Source: Lapidilactobacillus achengensis | Lineage (GTDB): Bacteria > Bacillota > Bacilli > Lactobacillales > Lactobacillaceae | DNA: 64,000 nucleotides | Direction of reading: 5' to 3' | NCBI RefSeq assembly: GCF_003946655.1 | Contig: NZ_RHOV01000004.1 | Location: 113,577 to 177,576, forward strand | In this document: positions 42,928-52,333 of the stretch, in pieces | Layout: every line of letters begins with the position of its first letter | Position numbering within the stretch: the first letter of the stretch is position 1 | Notes under the pieces: model-generated | Seen by the model: only the letters and a program-made list of their open reading frames with translations | Told to the model about the DNA's origin: nothing | Database searches by the model: none | Translations under genes and position numbers: made by a program

Positions 42928-45017
42928 TGGATAATAGTACTGTTGAGAAGATTTACGCAGGATTTCTTGGGAAGTGTTTTGGGGTTCGACTAGGAGCACC
43001 TGTCGAGCCACAAATATGGACATATAAGAAAATCCGTGAAATTTATGGCAACATGGACCATTATACAAAATATTATAAAACCTTTGCTGCCGATGATGAT
43101 ACGAATGGTCCGGTCTTCTTCCACAGAATGTTATTAGAGAAGAGTAACCCGAAAGACTTCAGAGCTGATGATGTTGCGAAAGCATGGCTGAATTTTGGTC
43201 GTGAGAATATCGGGATGTTCTGGTGGGGTGGTAATGGGGTCAGTACCGAGCATACCGCATATTTGAATTTGCTAAAAGGCATTATCCCACCTGAATCCGG
43301 TTCAATTGCACAAAATGGTAAAGTTCTGGCAGAACAAATTGGTGGACAAATCTTTATCGATACCTGGGGATTGCTATTCCCAAACAATCCTGTGAAGGCT
43401 GCAGAGTTTGCGCTGAAAGCAGCGAGCGTTTCGCATGATGGCGATGCACTTGAAGGAGCCAAATTTATTGCCGCATGTATTGCAATTGCATTTTCAACAG
43501 ATAGTATCACTGATGTTGTAGCACAGGCGATGACCTTCGTTGATCCTGACTCCACTTACTATAAGGTTATCTCTGCTGTATTAGAATTTCACGCAGAGAA
43601 CCCTGATGACTGGTTTGAGTGTCGAGAATATTTGGAACAAGAATGGGGTTATGATAAATATGGTGGTGTTGTCCATGTAATTCCTAATGCAGGAGTTTGC
43701 ATGATGGCATTACTTTATGGAGATGGAGACTTTGCACGCACAATTGAGATTGCCTCAATGAGTGGTTGGGACACGGATTGTAATGCAGGAAACTGCGGTA
43801 CAATCTTGGGTGTACTAAATGGTGTTTCGGGATTGCCGGCTAAGTATAGGACACCAACAAATGATCGAATTATTACTTCGAGCGTAATTGGGGAATTAAA
43901 TATTGTTGACATTCCAACCTTTGCTCGTGAGACTGCAATATTATCTTGTCAGCTCAACGATGAACCTCGCCCAGATTTGCTGGATCACGACTTTGAACTG
44001 GGCAAGATTGATTATGATTTCTCATTACCTGGATCGACTCATGGTTTTATGTCGGACAATTACTTTAAGACTGAGCTCCGCCACGTTGAGAACAAGGTAG
44101 GACATAATGCGCTGGGGATTCTTATTGATAGAATGGTTGAGGGCGATCAAAGCCATATCTTCACGAAAACATACTATCGGCGCAGAGATTTCAGTGACGA
44201 ACGGTATAAGCCATGTTTTGCACCGCAAGTGTATCCGGGCCAAACAGCGTCATTCCAGATTCTTTTGGAAAAGTGGCAAGGTGGAAATCTGGTTGTTCGT
44301 CCATATGTTAAAGATACCTTCTCGGAAAGCTATTTGTACTTAAGCCCACAAGTAGTTGAGCCTGATCAACTGAAAGAGTTAACTTTTGAAATTCCGGATA
44401 TGGCAGGCAGTTTCCCTGAAGAAGTCGGATTATTGGTGGAAACGGATTCTGAATTATCCAATCGTTTCTTTGGCCAATTAAATATTTGTTCGTTCAAAGT
44501 ATCAGGGAAACCAAAATATTCAATCGATTTTTCAAAACAAAGCTATGAGTTTCTTAACGTTACTCCATTCGCATTCAATAACGGTCAACGGACCATTGAA
44601 GAAAATAAAATGGTTTTGGAATGTGATAAGGGGATGAGTTGCTTTACCGGCGATTACTATACTAAGGATATCGATGCTGAATTCATCTATCAGGCCGAAT
44701 ACGGGATGGAACATCAGTTCATTTTTAAGGCTCGTGGGATTCGACAATATTATGCGATTGGATTTGATGGCTACAATAGCATTAGTCTCATTCGGAACGA
44801 TTTCGGTAGCAAAGAGTGCCAGCGTGTTGAATTTGCGTGGAAGTCGGGTGAAGAGTATCGAATGAGAGTTAATTCTCAAGGAAATGAATGTAAACTATTT
44901 ATTAATGGTCAAGAAGTATTGTGCTATGATAAGATTGATGGGTTCCAGTCGGGAATGTTTGGCTATCGCATTGGAAAGGAAGGAAAAGCAAGAATTAGTG
45001 AAATCCATGTTCAGTAA
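42927..45017 (+). CDS. ADP-ribosylglycohydrolase-fold enzyme 2 with C-terminal beta domains
   Basis: Two-part enzyme (696 aa). Residues 1-350 are an ARH-type domain with the motifs FAADDDTNGPVFF and SGWDTDCNAGNCGTILG, plus FWWGGNGVSTEHTAY that is typical of a separate long sub-group. From about residue 400 the protein continues with beta-rich regions: a middle domain (PQVYPGQTASFQILLEKW) and a C-terminal concanavalin/LamG-like fold ending FGYRIGKEGKARISEI, as in glycoside-binding modules. No signal peptide is seen. ATG overlaps the stop of the first ARH gene (TAATG). Two differing ARH enzymes in a row suggest two successive cuts or two anomers or leaving groups. Exact substrate unknown. Confidence 0.87.
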   Translation: MDNSTVEKIYAGFLGKCFGVRLGAPVEPQIWTYKKIREIYGNMDHYTKYYKTFAADDDTNGPVFFHRMLLEKSNPKDFRADDVAKAWLNFGRENIGMFWWGGNGVSTEHTAYLNLLKGIIPPESGSIAQNGKVLAEQIGGQIFIDTWGLLFPNNPVKAAEFALKAASVSHDGDALEGAKFIAACIAIAFSTDSITDVVAQAMTFVDPDSTYYKVISAVLEFHAENPDDWFECREYLEQEWGYDKYGGVVHVIPNAGVCMMALLYGDGDFARTIEIASMSGWDTDCNAGNCGTILGVLNGVSGLPAKYRTPTNDRIITSSVIGELNIVDIPTFARETAILSCQLNDEPRPDLLDHDFELGKIDYDFSLPGSTHGFMSDNYFKTELRHVENKVGHNALGILIDRMVEGDQSHIFTKTYYRRRDFSDERYKPCFAPQVYPGQTASFQILLEKWQGGNLVVRPYVKDTFSESYLYLSPQVVEPDQLKELTFEIPDMAGSFPEEVGLLVETDSELSNRFFGQLNICSFKVSGKPKYSIDFSKQSYEFLNVTPFAFNNGQRTIEENKMVLECDKGMSCFTGDYYTKDIDAEFIYQAEYGMEHQFIFKARGIRQYYAIGFDGYNSISLIRNDFGSKECQRVEFAWKSGEEYRMRVNSQGNECKLFINGQEVLCYDKIDGFQSGMFGYRIGKEGKARISEIHVQ

Positions 45018-45031
45018 ATCTTGATAAACAC

Positions 45032-46024
45032 ATGGCAACAATTAGAGATGTTTCAAAATTAGCAGGAGTTTCTACAACTACAGTATCAAGATATTTAAAT
45101 CAAAACTCATATGTCGGGAAAAAAACCTCTGAGAAAATTCAAAATGCAATTGACGAATTAAATTATTCTCCCAGCGCGGTTGCAAGATCACTCTCGACGA
45201 GTTCCTCAAATTTGATTGGGTTATTGTTCCCTAATCTGAGTAACCCATACTTCCCTCAACTTATTGACGGAATTGAAGGAGAGCTGAAGCGACGAGGCTA
45301 TACAGTTCTTTTGGGTAGGTTAGATAATAAGGATGAATTTCCAAGTTATTTACGAACCTTTGAAAATAACAATATCGCTGGGATAATTTCGTCTGCTGGC
45401 ATAATTCCGGCGCAAAAAGTAAGTGTACCGATTGTAGAAGTTGACCGAATTTCCCAAAATAGTAAATATTTTGTTACGACAAATGACTTTCTAGGCGGCT
45501 CCCTTATTGGGGATAATGTAGCTAGAACCGTTGGGACTACAAATATTGCAATCATCAAAGGGCCAAATACCAGCCGAAAGTCGATTGATCGGTTCGAGGG
45601 GCTTTGCTCTGTTTTACTGAAATATCCGGCTTTGAAAATTACTGAAATTGCATCGAATACTTTTGATATTAAGTTGGTTGACTCTGTTATTAAGCAAATA
45701 TTTGATTTGGACCCTTTTCCAGACACAATCATTGCTCAAAATGACTTATACGCAATCGTAATTCTTCAAGAATTATTAAAACGTGGAATTAAGGTTCCCG
45801 AACAGACTCAAGTTATTGGATATGATGGGATCAACTTTCTTGACTTGATCTATCCAAGAATTGCGACAGTGGAGCAGCCTATTTACGAATTAGGAAGTGA
45901 AACGGCAAATTTAATGGTTCAAATTATCGAGAATTCAAATTTGAAAGAAACACAAATCCAATTGGATGTTAAGTTTTCCGCTGGTGCAACACTTCGTCCG
46001 ACGAGAAAAGAGATATATCATTGA
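45032..46024 (+). CDS. LacI family regulator of the island
   Basis: LacI-type repressor (330 aa). The helix-turn-helix TIRDVSKLAGVSTTTVSRYL and the hinge PSAVARSLS are complete; the sensor domain has the usual layout (IGLLFPNLSNPYFPQLIDGI, IVEVDRI, IGYDGINFLDLIYPRIATVEQP), close to ribose/sucrose-type repressors such as RbsR or ScrR. It is the last AT-rich gene of the operon, 14 bases after ARH 2, with no strong RBS, so translation is probably coupled. Likely targets are the TGTAAYCGGTT boxes at 37034, 37099 and 38428. Confidence 0.92.
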   Translation: MATIRDVSKLAGVSTTTVSRYLNQNSYVGKKTSEKIQNAIDELNYSPSAVARSLSTSSSNLIGLLFPNLSNPYFPQLIDGIEGELKRRGYTVLLGRLDNKDEFPSYLRTFENNNIAGIISSAGIIPAQKVSVPIVEVDRISQNSKYFVTTNDFLGGSLIGDNVARTVGTTNIAIIKGPNTSRKSIDRFEGLCSVLLKYPALKITEIASNTFDIKLVDSVIKQIFDLDPFPDTIIAQNDLYAIVILQELLKRGIKVPEQTQVIGYDGINFLDLIYPRIATVEQPIYELGSETANLMVQIIENSNLKETQIQLDVKFSAGATLRPTRKEIYH

Positions 46025-46047
46025 GCCAAGAATGGCGGGAATATTAT

Positions 46048-46983
46048 ATGACAAACAATATCGTAATTTTAGGCAGTATCAACGTTGATCGGATCCTGCA
46101 CATTGCCCAATTGCCGCAGCCAGGGGAAACGATCAAGATGACCCAGCTGGACTTGGCCGCTGGTGGTAAAGGCGCCAATCAGGCGGTGGCGGCGGCGCGG
46201 TCGGGCGCGGCGACGACCTTTATTGGCGCGGTCGGGACTGACGCTGAGGGGCGGATGATGCATGAGCAGCTGGTGGCCAATGGAATCAATGTTGATCACG
46301 TGGCCCAAGTGGCGGATATGGTGACCGGGCAGGCTTATATTTTGTTGCAGGCTGGTGGTCAGAATTCGATCATTATCAACGCCGGGGCCAATGCGCTGGT
46401 TTCACCAGCGTTGGTGGCGCAAAGCGAGGCGGTTTTTGAACAGGCGGATTTCGTGATCACGCAGTTCGAAACGCCAGTAGCGGCGGCGCTGGCGGCGTTT
46501 GACAGCGCTCGCGATCATGGGGTGACCACGATCTTGAACCCGGCGCCCGCCAGCGACCAGCCACAAGATGACTTGTTGCGCTTGACCGATGTGATTGCGC
46601 CCAATGAAACGGAAAGCGCCCGCTTGACCGGCATCAAAATCACCGATGCCGCGTCGTTGACGGCCAGCGCGGCTTATTTCCATCAGCGCGGCGTCAAAGC
46701 GGTGATCATTACGCTAGGCGAGCAAGGTTCCTTCCTATCTTATGCTGGTCAAGAGCAGCGGGTGCCGGCATTTAGAGTCGACGCTGTGGATACGACGGCA
46801 GCTGGGGATACGTTTATTGGCGCGATGGTCTCGCAACTGCGGCCAGATCTAAGCAATTTGGTGGCGGCGATGACTTATGCCAGCAAGGCGTCCGCGCTGA
46901 CCGTGCAGAAGCTGGGCGCGTTTCCATCGATCCCCACCGAAAAAGCAATCCAGTCGTTTGGTCAATCGGCTCAACAGCGCTAG
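46048..46983 (+). CDS. rbsK: Ribokinase
   Basis: PfkB-family sugar kinase (311 aa) of ribokinase type. GGKGANQAVAAARSG and GAVGTDAEGRMM near the N-terminus and the ATP/catalytic block VDTTAAGDTFIGAM with the catalytic aspartate near the end are complete. The ATG at 46048 is chosen; the frame is open from TTG 46021. It phosphorylates ribose to ribose-5-phosphate. The gene is GC-rich, unlike all the genes ahead of it, yet it lies only 23 bases after lacI in the same direction. It probably belonged to the host chromosome beside rpe before the island came between them, and now can be read from the island operon. Confidence 0.93.
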   Translation: MTNNIVILGSINVDRILHIAQLPQPGETIKMTQLDLAAGGKGANQAVAAARSGAATTFIGAVGTDAEGRMMHEQLVANGINVDHVAQVADMVTGQAYILLQAGGQNSIIINAGANALVSPALVAQSEAVFEQADFVITQFETPVAAALAAFDSARDHGVTTILNPAPASDQPQDDLLRLTDVIAPNETESARLTGIKITDAASLTASAAYFHQRGVKAVIITLGEQGSFLSYAGQEQRVPAFRVDAVDTTAAGDTFIGAMVSQLRPDLSNLVAAMTYASKASALTVQKLGAFPSIPTEKAIQSFGQSAQQR

Positions 46984-47067
46984 TCGTGCCAATTAGTGCC
47001 AATTAAAGAGTCGCATACTTGGCACGCGATAAAAGTTGAATCTAATCACACTGATTCAAGCACATCA

Positions 47068-47133
47068 AAAAAATCTTCCGTCCAGCTCAGCGTGTTGCTA
47101 TTGACGCTTGAGATTGAGGACAGAAGATTTTTT
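47068..47133. terminator. Two-way terminator between rbsK and the WxL region
   Basis: AAATCTTC plus GTCC pairs with GGAC plus GAAGATTT; runs of A on one side and T on the other serve both strands. It lies between the converging rbsK and WxL genes. Confidence 0.8.
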
Positions 47134-47136
47134 GTT

Positions 47137-47208
47137 CTTGGTCAACTGGTGTTGAAAGATAGTTCTTATCTTCGAAGATTTCTCAGTAATGGGGAATCCT
47201 TTTTATTC
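47137..47208 (+). repeat. Repeat C, copy 1
   Basis: About 70 bases almost identical to 63855-63926, sharing GTCAACTGGTGTTGAAAGAT and onward, including a weak hairpin GATTTCTC/GGGGAATC followed by T. The other copy begins GGCTCTTTGTCAAC, which from memory resembles ends of ISL3-family insertion sequences. No transposase is attached. Confidence 0.7.
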
Positions 47209-47275
47209 GGTAATTGAAGCCGTTAAACTATTTGAAGTGTTTAAAACGTTCGAGCAGCTGCTTGGCGGCTAGAAT

Positions 47276-47878
47276 TTACTTGCCGTTGGGCGCTGCGGCC
47301 AAGGTCCAGGTGATGGCTGCGGCGTATGCGCCGGCGGTGGCGTTGGCTGGCAATTCCAGCGTGGCGCCGTCGCCAGCATAGTTGGCGTTGAAGGTCCCGA
47401 TTGCCTTGTCGTCAGTCGCGTAGAAAATATTCGCGGCGGAATCGTTCAGTTCAAAGCTCGCAGGTGCGCTGACGGTGCTGTTGGCCGCCAAGGCGTCTTC
47501 GCTACTTTCGCCGTGCAATTTCGGGGTGCCCAAGCCCAGTTGCGCGCCGACCAAAACTTTCTCGCCGTCCTTGAATTCGCTTCGCGCGGCTGAAACAGAC
47601 CAGCCTTCTGGCAGGACGACCCCAGCGTTGACCACTTGCAGTGTGGGCGTAACTTTAGTTGAGTTGACGGTTTGTTTCTTGCCAGTGATTTCGGTCTCAT
47701 CGAAGAAAATATCTGGCGCTTGCGTTAATTGCAGTCCAACGGCGTTTTCCTTCAAGTTGATGCTGGCAGTGGTTTCAGACTTTTGCGGCTCAACTTCAGC
47801 GCGGGCCGTCGTCACACTGGTTGTGAAAATACCTAAAGTTAATGCGGCTAATAAGGTGATCGTTTTCGTAGCTTTCAT
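47276..47878 (-). CDS. WxL domain surface protein
   Basis: Exported protein (200 aa): signal peptide (ITLLAALTLGIFTTS, cleavage after ARA) and one WxL domain. First motif position GWSVSAARSEF, second ITWTLAAAPN eight residues from the end. A strong GAGGAGG precedes the ATG. It stands apart from the other WxL genes of the region: 300 bases separate it from the next gene upstream and a terminator lies downstream, so it may be a single-gene unit. Confidence 0.9.
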   Translation of the reverse strand: MKATKTITLLAALTLGIFTTSVTTARAEVEPQKSETTASINLKENAVGLQLTQAPDIFFDETEITGKKQTVNSTKVTPTLQVVNAGVVLPEGWSVSAARSEFKDGEKVLVGAQLGLGTPKLHGESSEDALAANSTVSAPASFELNDSAANIFYATDDKAIGTFNANYAGDGATLELPANATAGAYAAAITWTLAAAPNGK

Positions 47879-48052
47879 GTTTTCCTCCTCAGGAATCTTA
47901 AAGAAATGTGTTGTTTGGTCGCAATCGACGCCGCAAAATCGGCAAACGCTACTGGTTACACGCCAGCGTGGTCAGCAAAGATCTTGACGCCGCGCCGATC
48001 AGCGATAATAAGATATTATGGGTGTTCGCGGCTGGCTACAAGAACTTGTATC

Positions 48053-48112
48053 TGGGAAAGCTGATTGCCAGTTCTTGCCTAGTGGGAAAGCTGATTGCCA
48101 GTTCTTATTTAG
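48053..48112. repeat. Two tandem copies of a 30-bp sequence
   Basis: The unit begins GGGAAAGCTGATTGCC and occurs at 48053-48082 and 48083-48112 with three differences. It lies in the 300-base gap between two WxL genes; no gene is seen there. Confidence 0.75.
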
Positions 48113-48175
48113 TGGGAATTACGCCGGGCCGCGACTAGTGGAAATTTACAGTCGAAATTTCGGCAGACGATCAGT

Positions 48176-50410
48176 TTAGGAATCCTGACTCGGATCATCT
48201 TGTAAGGTCCAAATGATCTGACCAGAATAGTTGCCCGCAACTGCATTGGCACGTAATTTCAGCAGAATGCCTTCATCATTCTGCCAACGGTCGGTGGCAA
48301 TACTGGTGCTGTCGCGCAGATCAGTGATGTTCTTTTCGGCAACGATCAGCGGGGCGGTCAAGCTTTGTTGGTCTGAGCCTTCCACATAGACCATTTCCCC
48401 GGCCAAAATCCGGCCATCTGCCTGTTTCAAAGGTGTCGCTTGCGCCAGTAGCTGCCACCCGGTCGGCCGGTCCCCATGTTGGCGATCATCGAAAACTTCG
48501 ATTTCCCAAGCCGACCGCCGAGAGATCAATTGTTTGTTTCCAGTGACTTGGGCGTCCGCGAAGGCGACATTTTCCGCGATCGTCCCGAACCGCAATTGCC
48601 CGGACATCAGAATGATCTTGATTGTTTTAACATTGCTGTGATTGGCGTATTTGTCCACCAAACAATAAGTGAACTCATTGACTCCTGGGCGCAACTGACT
48701 GGTGTTCAGCGCTTCATTGGCTAACTGGAAGCGGCCGTTTTGTTGGGACATGGCGCTGACCGGCTCGTAGGAAAGAAGTTGGCCATTCAAGGTGCGCTTG
48801 ATCGCGAAATCGCTGTTTTCGATGGCAAGCGGTTCCTTGGGCGCGGTGGCCGTCGTATAACTGAACTCACCGTGAATCTTCGGCAGGGGGTCATTCTGAG
48901 AAACGTAGTACTCGAGGGCGGCATCATCGGTGGTTGTGATCAAACGTTTGGGATTCAGATCATAACGTGGCGTGGCGGTGTTCAACCGCAAGTGAGGCGT
49001 GTTGAACGCTGCTAACGCCGGTGCGACCGAGAAACCACTGTTGTGCAGATCGGCTTGGAGTTTGACCTTGATCGCCACTTGGTAATTATCTGGCGTCAAG
49101 GGTTCAACCAAGTGAAAAGCTAACCATTGCTCGCCAGTTTTCGGCTCTTTGTGCAGCCATTGGGCGTTAAGCGGGCGGGTTTTACCATTGGCGTGCCTGA
49201 TCTCGCCTCCGGAAAGAAAATGTGTCTGTTTGGGCAGATCGATGTTGATGTCGATCTGTTCCCAAGGCAACAAACTGGGTAGGTAATCCAGACGATAGGT
49301 CGCCGTCAACAAATCACCAGTGTGCACAGATGTGTTGTTGCGAACTTGTTCCTGACGTGTCTCGTTGAACAACTCATTACGGACGAACCCGCGGACGCCG
49401 CCAGGTACACGATCAAGAATCAATTCGGTCCGCTCGTAATTATTGGACGAGGTGGTCGCGGTGAAGCCCCAACGCACGCGGCCATTGCCACTGGCGAACA
49501 CTGACTGATCTAGGGGCACGGCCTGACTTTTGAACGAGGGTTTTAGCGCCCCGGTTTGCGGATCGCGGTCATCCCAGGAAAAGGTCATCATCTGCGTTTC
49601 TGGATCCCAGATCAGACTGACATGTTGCCAATCGGGACTGGTCAGATTCGGCTTCTCTACCAAGAGATTGCCATGGTTCATCGTGTAATAATACTGATTG
49701 GCTGAAAACCAGGGCCGATAGATCCGTTGTAGATAAGTCTCCTGACGACTGGGATAATTGGCGGCAATATGGTGCGAGCGACTACTTCCCGCAGTTCCCA
49801 AGTCAAAAGAATTACCCTTGCCCGGCGCGCCCGACCCGTTGGCTAGATTACCATGACTATCAAACTCTAAGGCCCAACTCCGCTGGATCGCCGATAAGGC
49901 CAACAACTGCGGATCCGTCTGGTTACTCGCCAGATCGGCGGCCCACACGCCCAAACTCTCACCACCAAGGACCGGCTTATTCATGAAGCTGGTGATCGCC
50001 CGACTGCCGCGCGTATCGTTCTGAAGCACAAAGGCGAAACCTTCGCCGGGATAATTGGAGTAGTTCGTGTTCCGCATCCAAAAGCCTAAATGCGTTTCCC
50101 GGTTAAGATCGAAGTAGGCGCCATCAGCAGCCCAGACCGCCCCGGTTTGTTGCGTGCCACTGGTCAAGGTGATCAGGCTCGTATTATCCGGCCGCGCCGT
50201 GACCCGGGCACTGTTGCTGCTGAAAGTTCGCGCGCTACCACTGATCAAGATTCGACTGAGATCGGTCCCGACTGGCATTGTTGGCGCAAACGCTCTTTCA
50301 GCGCCGAGCACCACGCGCTCCGGCAGCGATCGTAAGAGCAAGAGTCCCCAAAGCACCAGGATCAAGATGAAGCCCAGCAGCCAAGAGCGCCGTTGATTTT
50401 TTTTGAACAT
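48176..50410 (-). CDS. L-type lectin WxL surface protein
   Basis: Exported protein of 744 aa. I choose the ATG at 50408-50410, nine bases after AAAGGAG; the ATG at 50417-50419 is directly against it. A signal or anchor helix (WLLGFILILVLWGLLLL) is followed by a legume-type lectin domain (about residues 45-300) with EGFAFVLQNDTRGSRAI, SLGVWAADL and SWALEFDSHGN, all typical of L-type lectins. Middle beta domains follow (residues 310-600), then a C-terminal WxL domain: TGWQLLAQATPL and IIWTLQDDPS near the end. It likely binds sugars and is held by the WxL domain in the wall. The protein at 52334 has the same plan. Confidence 0.9.
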   Translation of the reverse strand: MFKKNQRRSWLLGFILILVLWGLLLLRSLPERVVLGAERAFAPTMPVGTDLSRILISGSARTFSSNSARVTARPDNTSLITLTSGTQQTGAVWAADGAYFDLNRETHLGFWMRNTNYSNYPGEGFAFVLQNDTRGSRAITSFMNKPVLGGESLGVWAADLASNQTDPQLLALSAIQRSWALEFDSHGNLANGSGAPGKGNSFDLGTAGSSRSHHIAANYPSRQETYLQRIYRPWFSANQYYYTMNHGNLLVEKPNLTSPDWQHVSLIWDPETQMMTFSWDDRDPQTGALKPSFKSQAVPLDQSVFASGNGRVRWGFTATTSSNNYERTELILDRVPGGVRGFVRNELFNETRQEQVRNNTSVHTGDLLTATYRLDYLPSLLPWEQIDINIDLPKQTHFLSGGEIRHANGKTRPLNAQWLHKEPKTGEQWLAFHLVEPLTPDNYQVAIKVKLQADLHNSGFSVAPALAAFNTPHLRLNTATPRYDLNPKRLITTTDDAALEYYVSQNDPLPKIHGEFSYTTATAPKEPLAIENSDFAIKRTLNGQLLSYEPVSAMSQQNGRFQLANEALNTSQLRPGVNEFTYCLVDKYANHSNVKTIKIILMSGQLRFGTIAENVAFADAQVTGNKQLISRRSAWEIEVFDDRQHGDRPTGWQLLAQATPLKQADGRILAGEMVYVEGSDQQSLTAPLIVAEKNITDLRDSTSIATDRWQNDEGILLKLRANAVAGNYSGQIIWTLQDDPSQDS

Positions 50411-50919
50411 GACCGACATCTCCTTTCAATCTTTCATCGTCATCAGCACGGCTACTATTTCAGCAGCAATTGAAATTATACATAATCGGACTAGACCTGT
50501 AAATAATTTTGCAGTAAATATTTTTTCTGCTTGATGAGTTATAGTTATCTAAAAAGCGTCTATATCAAGCTATTCGGGCGGACACCATTAGCAATCAGCT
50601 TAGAGAACGGCAATTTGCTAATGAGAAATTAAGCTAATAATTATCCAAATAATATGCAAATACTGAGACTGGTTTGTCCCGCAGATCAGCCAAAAGGGAA
50701 GATGACTTTGTGTGATTGTGTTAGGCGGCGATTGCGCGCCGAATTTAGAAACCGGCAGGCTGGAAAACCGGACACCAAAAAAGCAGCGCTCATCCGAACG
50801 CTGCTTTAATATGGGTTATGCTATTTTAATGACGATTCGTGCTTGTCTAAGTTATGGGAGTAACAAAACGCAGCCGAGAACCGCCAGTTAAAAACAAATT
50901 AGGTTGCTTATGCGCCGGG
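50411..50919. other. Intergenic region with terminator of the upstream WxL gene
   Basis: No gene seen. It holds the promoter area of the 744-aa lectin protein (AT-rich 50440-50560) and a minus-strand terminator at 50776-50808, described separately. Confidence 0.5.
50776..50808 (-). terminator. Terminator after the 225-aa WxL gene
   Basis: Minus strand: AAAGCAGCG pairs with CGCTGCTTT around a 10-base loop and continues into TTT. It is 112 bases beyond the stop codon. Confidence 0.85.
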
Positions 50920-51597
50920 TTATTCAACGAGTGTTTGAGTCGGGTTGGACTCTTCTTCGACGCCATTCTCATCGCCAGCAGGTGCTGTCTCTGGCTCTGA
51001 TCCATCAGGAGCGTTACTCAAGCTCCAGTTCATCGTCGCACTGTAATTGCCAGGTGTTGCGGTTGAAGGAATGGCCAGCGTAATCACTTTTTCGTTGTTG
51101 TAGGTCGCCGTATAGGTTCCGATACCTGATCCAGCGATAGCTGTGAAAATTGGTGCCAGATCGCCGGTGAAGGTAAATGAATCTGGTGCGGTGACGCCAG
51201 CGTTGGCGTCTGCCGATTCCTCAGCGTTGGCGATGGCTGGCTTCCCAAATGTAAGCAGCGCGCCCTTCAATTCCTTGGCTGTTTCGCCCTCCGCTGGAGT
51301 GGTCGTAAATGGTGTGATTGAAGTGAAAACCGTCCAACCATCAGCTAAACCCGGGTTTACCACAGTGATTGGATCCGCTGTGTTTGCTGGAAGGTCCAGC
51401 GCCTTACCAGTCAGAGGCCATGTACCGAAATCCAAACTTGGCGCTGTTGTTAACTGAACGCCACCACCAACTATGAGTTCAACTCCCGCTGTAGTCGTGT
51501 TTTTCTCATCAGTAAGATCGTCTGCTTTGACGACACCAACGGAAACAGTACCTAATGCTAATACGGTTAAAAGAGCTATTGCTTTATTGAATTTCAT
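50920..51597 (-). CDS. WxL domain surface protein with acidic tail
   Basis: Exported protein (225 aa). Signal peptide (ALLTVLALGTVSVGVV, cleavage after KA) and one WxL domain, with DGWTVFTSITPF as the first motif and MNWSLSNAPDG as a W-S-L second motif. Unusually, 32 residues follow the second motif; they are rich in glutamate (ENGVEEESNPTQTLVE). In other WxL proteins here the motif is almost terminal. AGGGGGA precedes the ATG. It is a single gene with its own promoter region (see 51757-51818) and terminator. Confidence 0.9.
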   Translation of the reverse strand: MKFNKAIALLTVLALGTVSVGVVKADDLTDEKNTTTAGVELIVGGGVQLTTAPSLDFGTWPLTGKALDLPANTADPITVVNPGLADGWTVFTSITPFTTTPAEGETAKELKGALLTFGKPAIANAEESADANAGVTAPDSFTFTGDLAPIFTAIAGSGIGTYTATYNNEKVITLAIPSTATPGNYSATMNWSLSNAPDGSEPETAPAGDENGVEEESNPTQTLVE

Positions 51598-51756
51598 TTT
51601 TGAATCCCCCTATTTTCTTGTCCTATACCTTACGAATAAAAAAATTTAGTTGTCGGTCCGAACGCTCACGATTTGATTTCCCCGATGATCTCATGGTGTG
51701 AAAATGATCGAAACCAACTAACTTTCCAAAAACGATGATTGCTGTTTCTTAACTAT

Positions 51757-51818
51757 CTATACCATATCATATAACTTTAGAAAATGCACGTAAAAAAGTC
51801 ATAATTAGTTCACTTTTT
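51757..51818 (-). promoter_or_regulatory. WxL promoter element, copy 1
   Basis: Minus-strand words TTTACGTG (within 51787-51794) and ATGATATGG (51762-51770) lie 25 bases apart, preceded by AAAAAGTGAA. The same two words with the same 25-base distance occur upstream of the csc-like cluster at 58326-58370. The surrounding DNA is very AT-rich. Confidence 0.6.
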
Positions 51819-52131
51819 GCAAAAAATTTTTATTCAAAACTGATGCCCGGGTAATTGTGTCCTAAATACGAATTAAGTGTGAACTATATATGATTAGTGC
51901 TGATACTATGGTCAATGAATCGATTTCTTCGTAACAAAATCGTATACATAAATTAAGACATTTACGTATATTTTTTTATCTCAGTATTCATTGATCGATT
52001 TCGACTTCGACAAGGGGCTATTTCGTGAACGGACACTCAGACTGCCAACCAATTTCACAGATGATCAGTTGCGCGCTCACGGTAAGCCGACCCATTTGGA
52101 CGCAGAGTAGGAGCCACTCACTTTTTCAAAT
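51819..52131. other. AT-rich intergenic stretch
   Basis: No gene found. A plus-strand TTTACGTATATTTTTTT near 51961 resembles the WxL promoter word in the other orientation. Confidence 0.4.
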
Positions 52132-52171
52132 TTAAAAAACCAGCACAGAGGATGGCTTCTCTGTGCTGGTA
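52132..52171 (-). terminator. Terminator of the csc-like WxL operon
   Basis: Minus strand: ACCAGCACAGAG pairs with CTCTGTGCTGGT around an 8-base loop, followed by TTTTTT. It lies about 160 bases past the stop of the 760-aa lectin gene; that spacer holds no gene. Confidence 0.9.
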
Positions 52172-52333
52172 CGAAGTGCTGTGAGTCAGACTCAGAATGG
52201 GTCTGGCAATAGGTTGTGATTGCATTGCGAGATCGTACGTTGTGGTTGCAAGTTGTCATCGAAGTTGGACTTGAAAGCCATGGTTGAGGTCCGTGCGCAC
52301 AAGTTCTGCTAGCAACCTCAACTTCGGTAGCAA

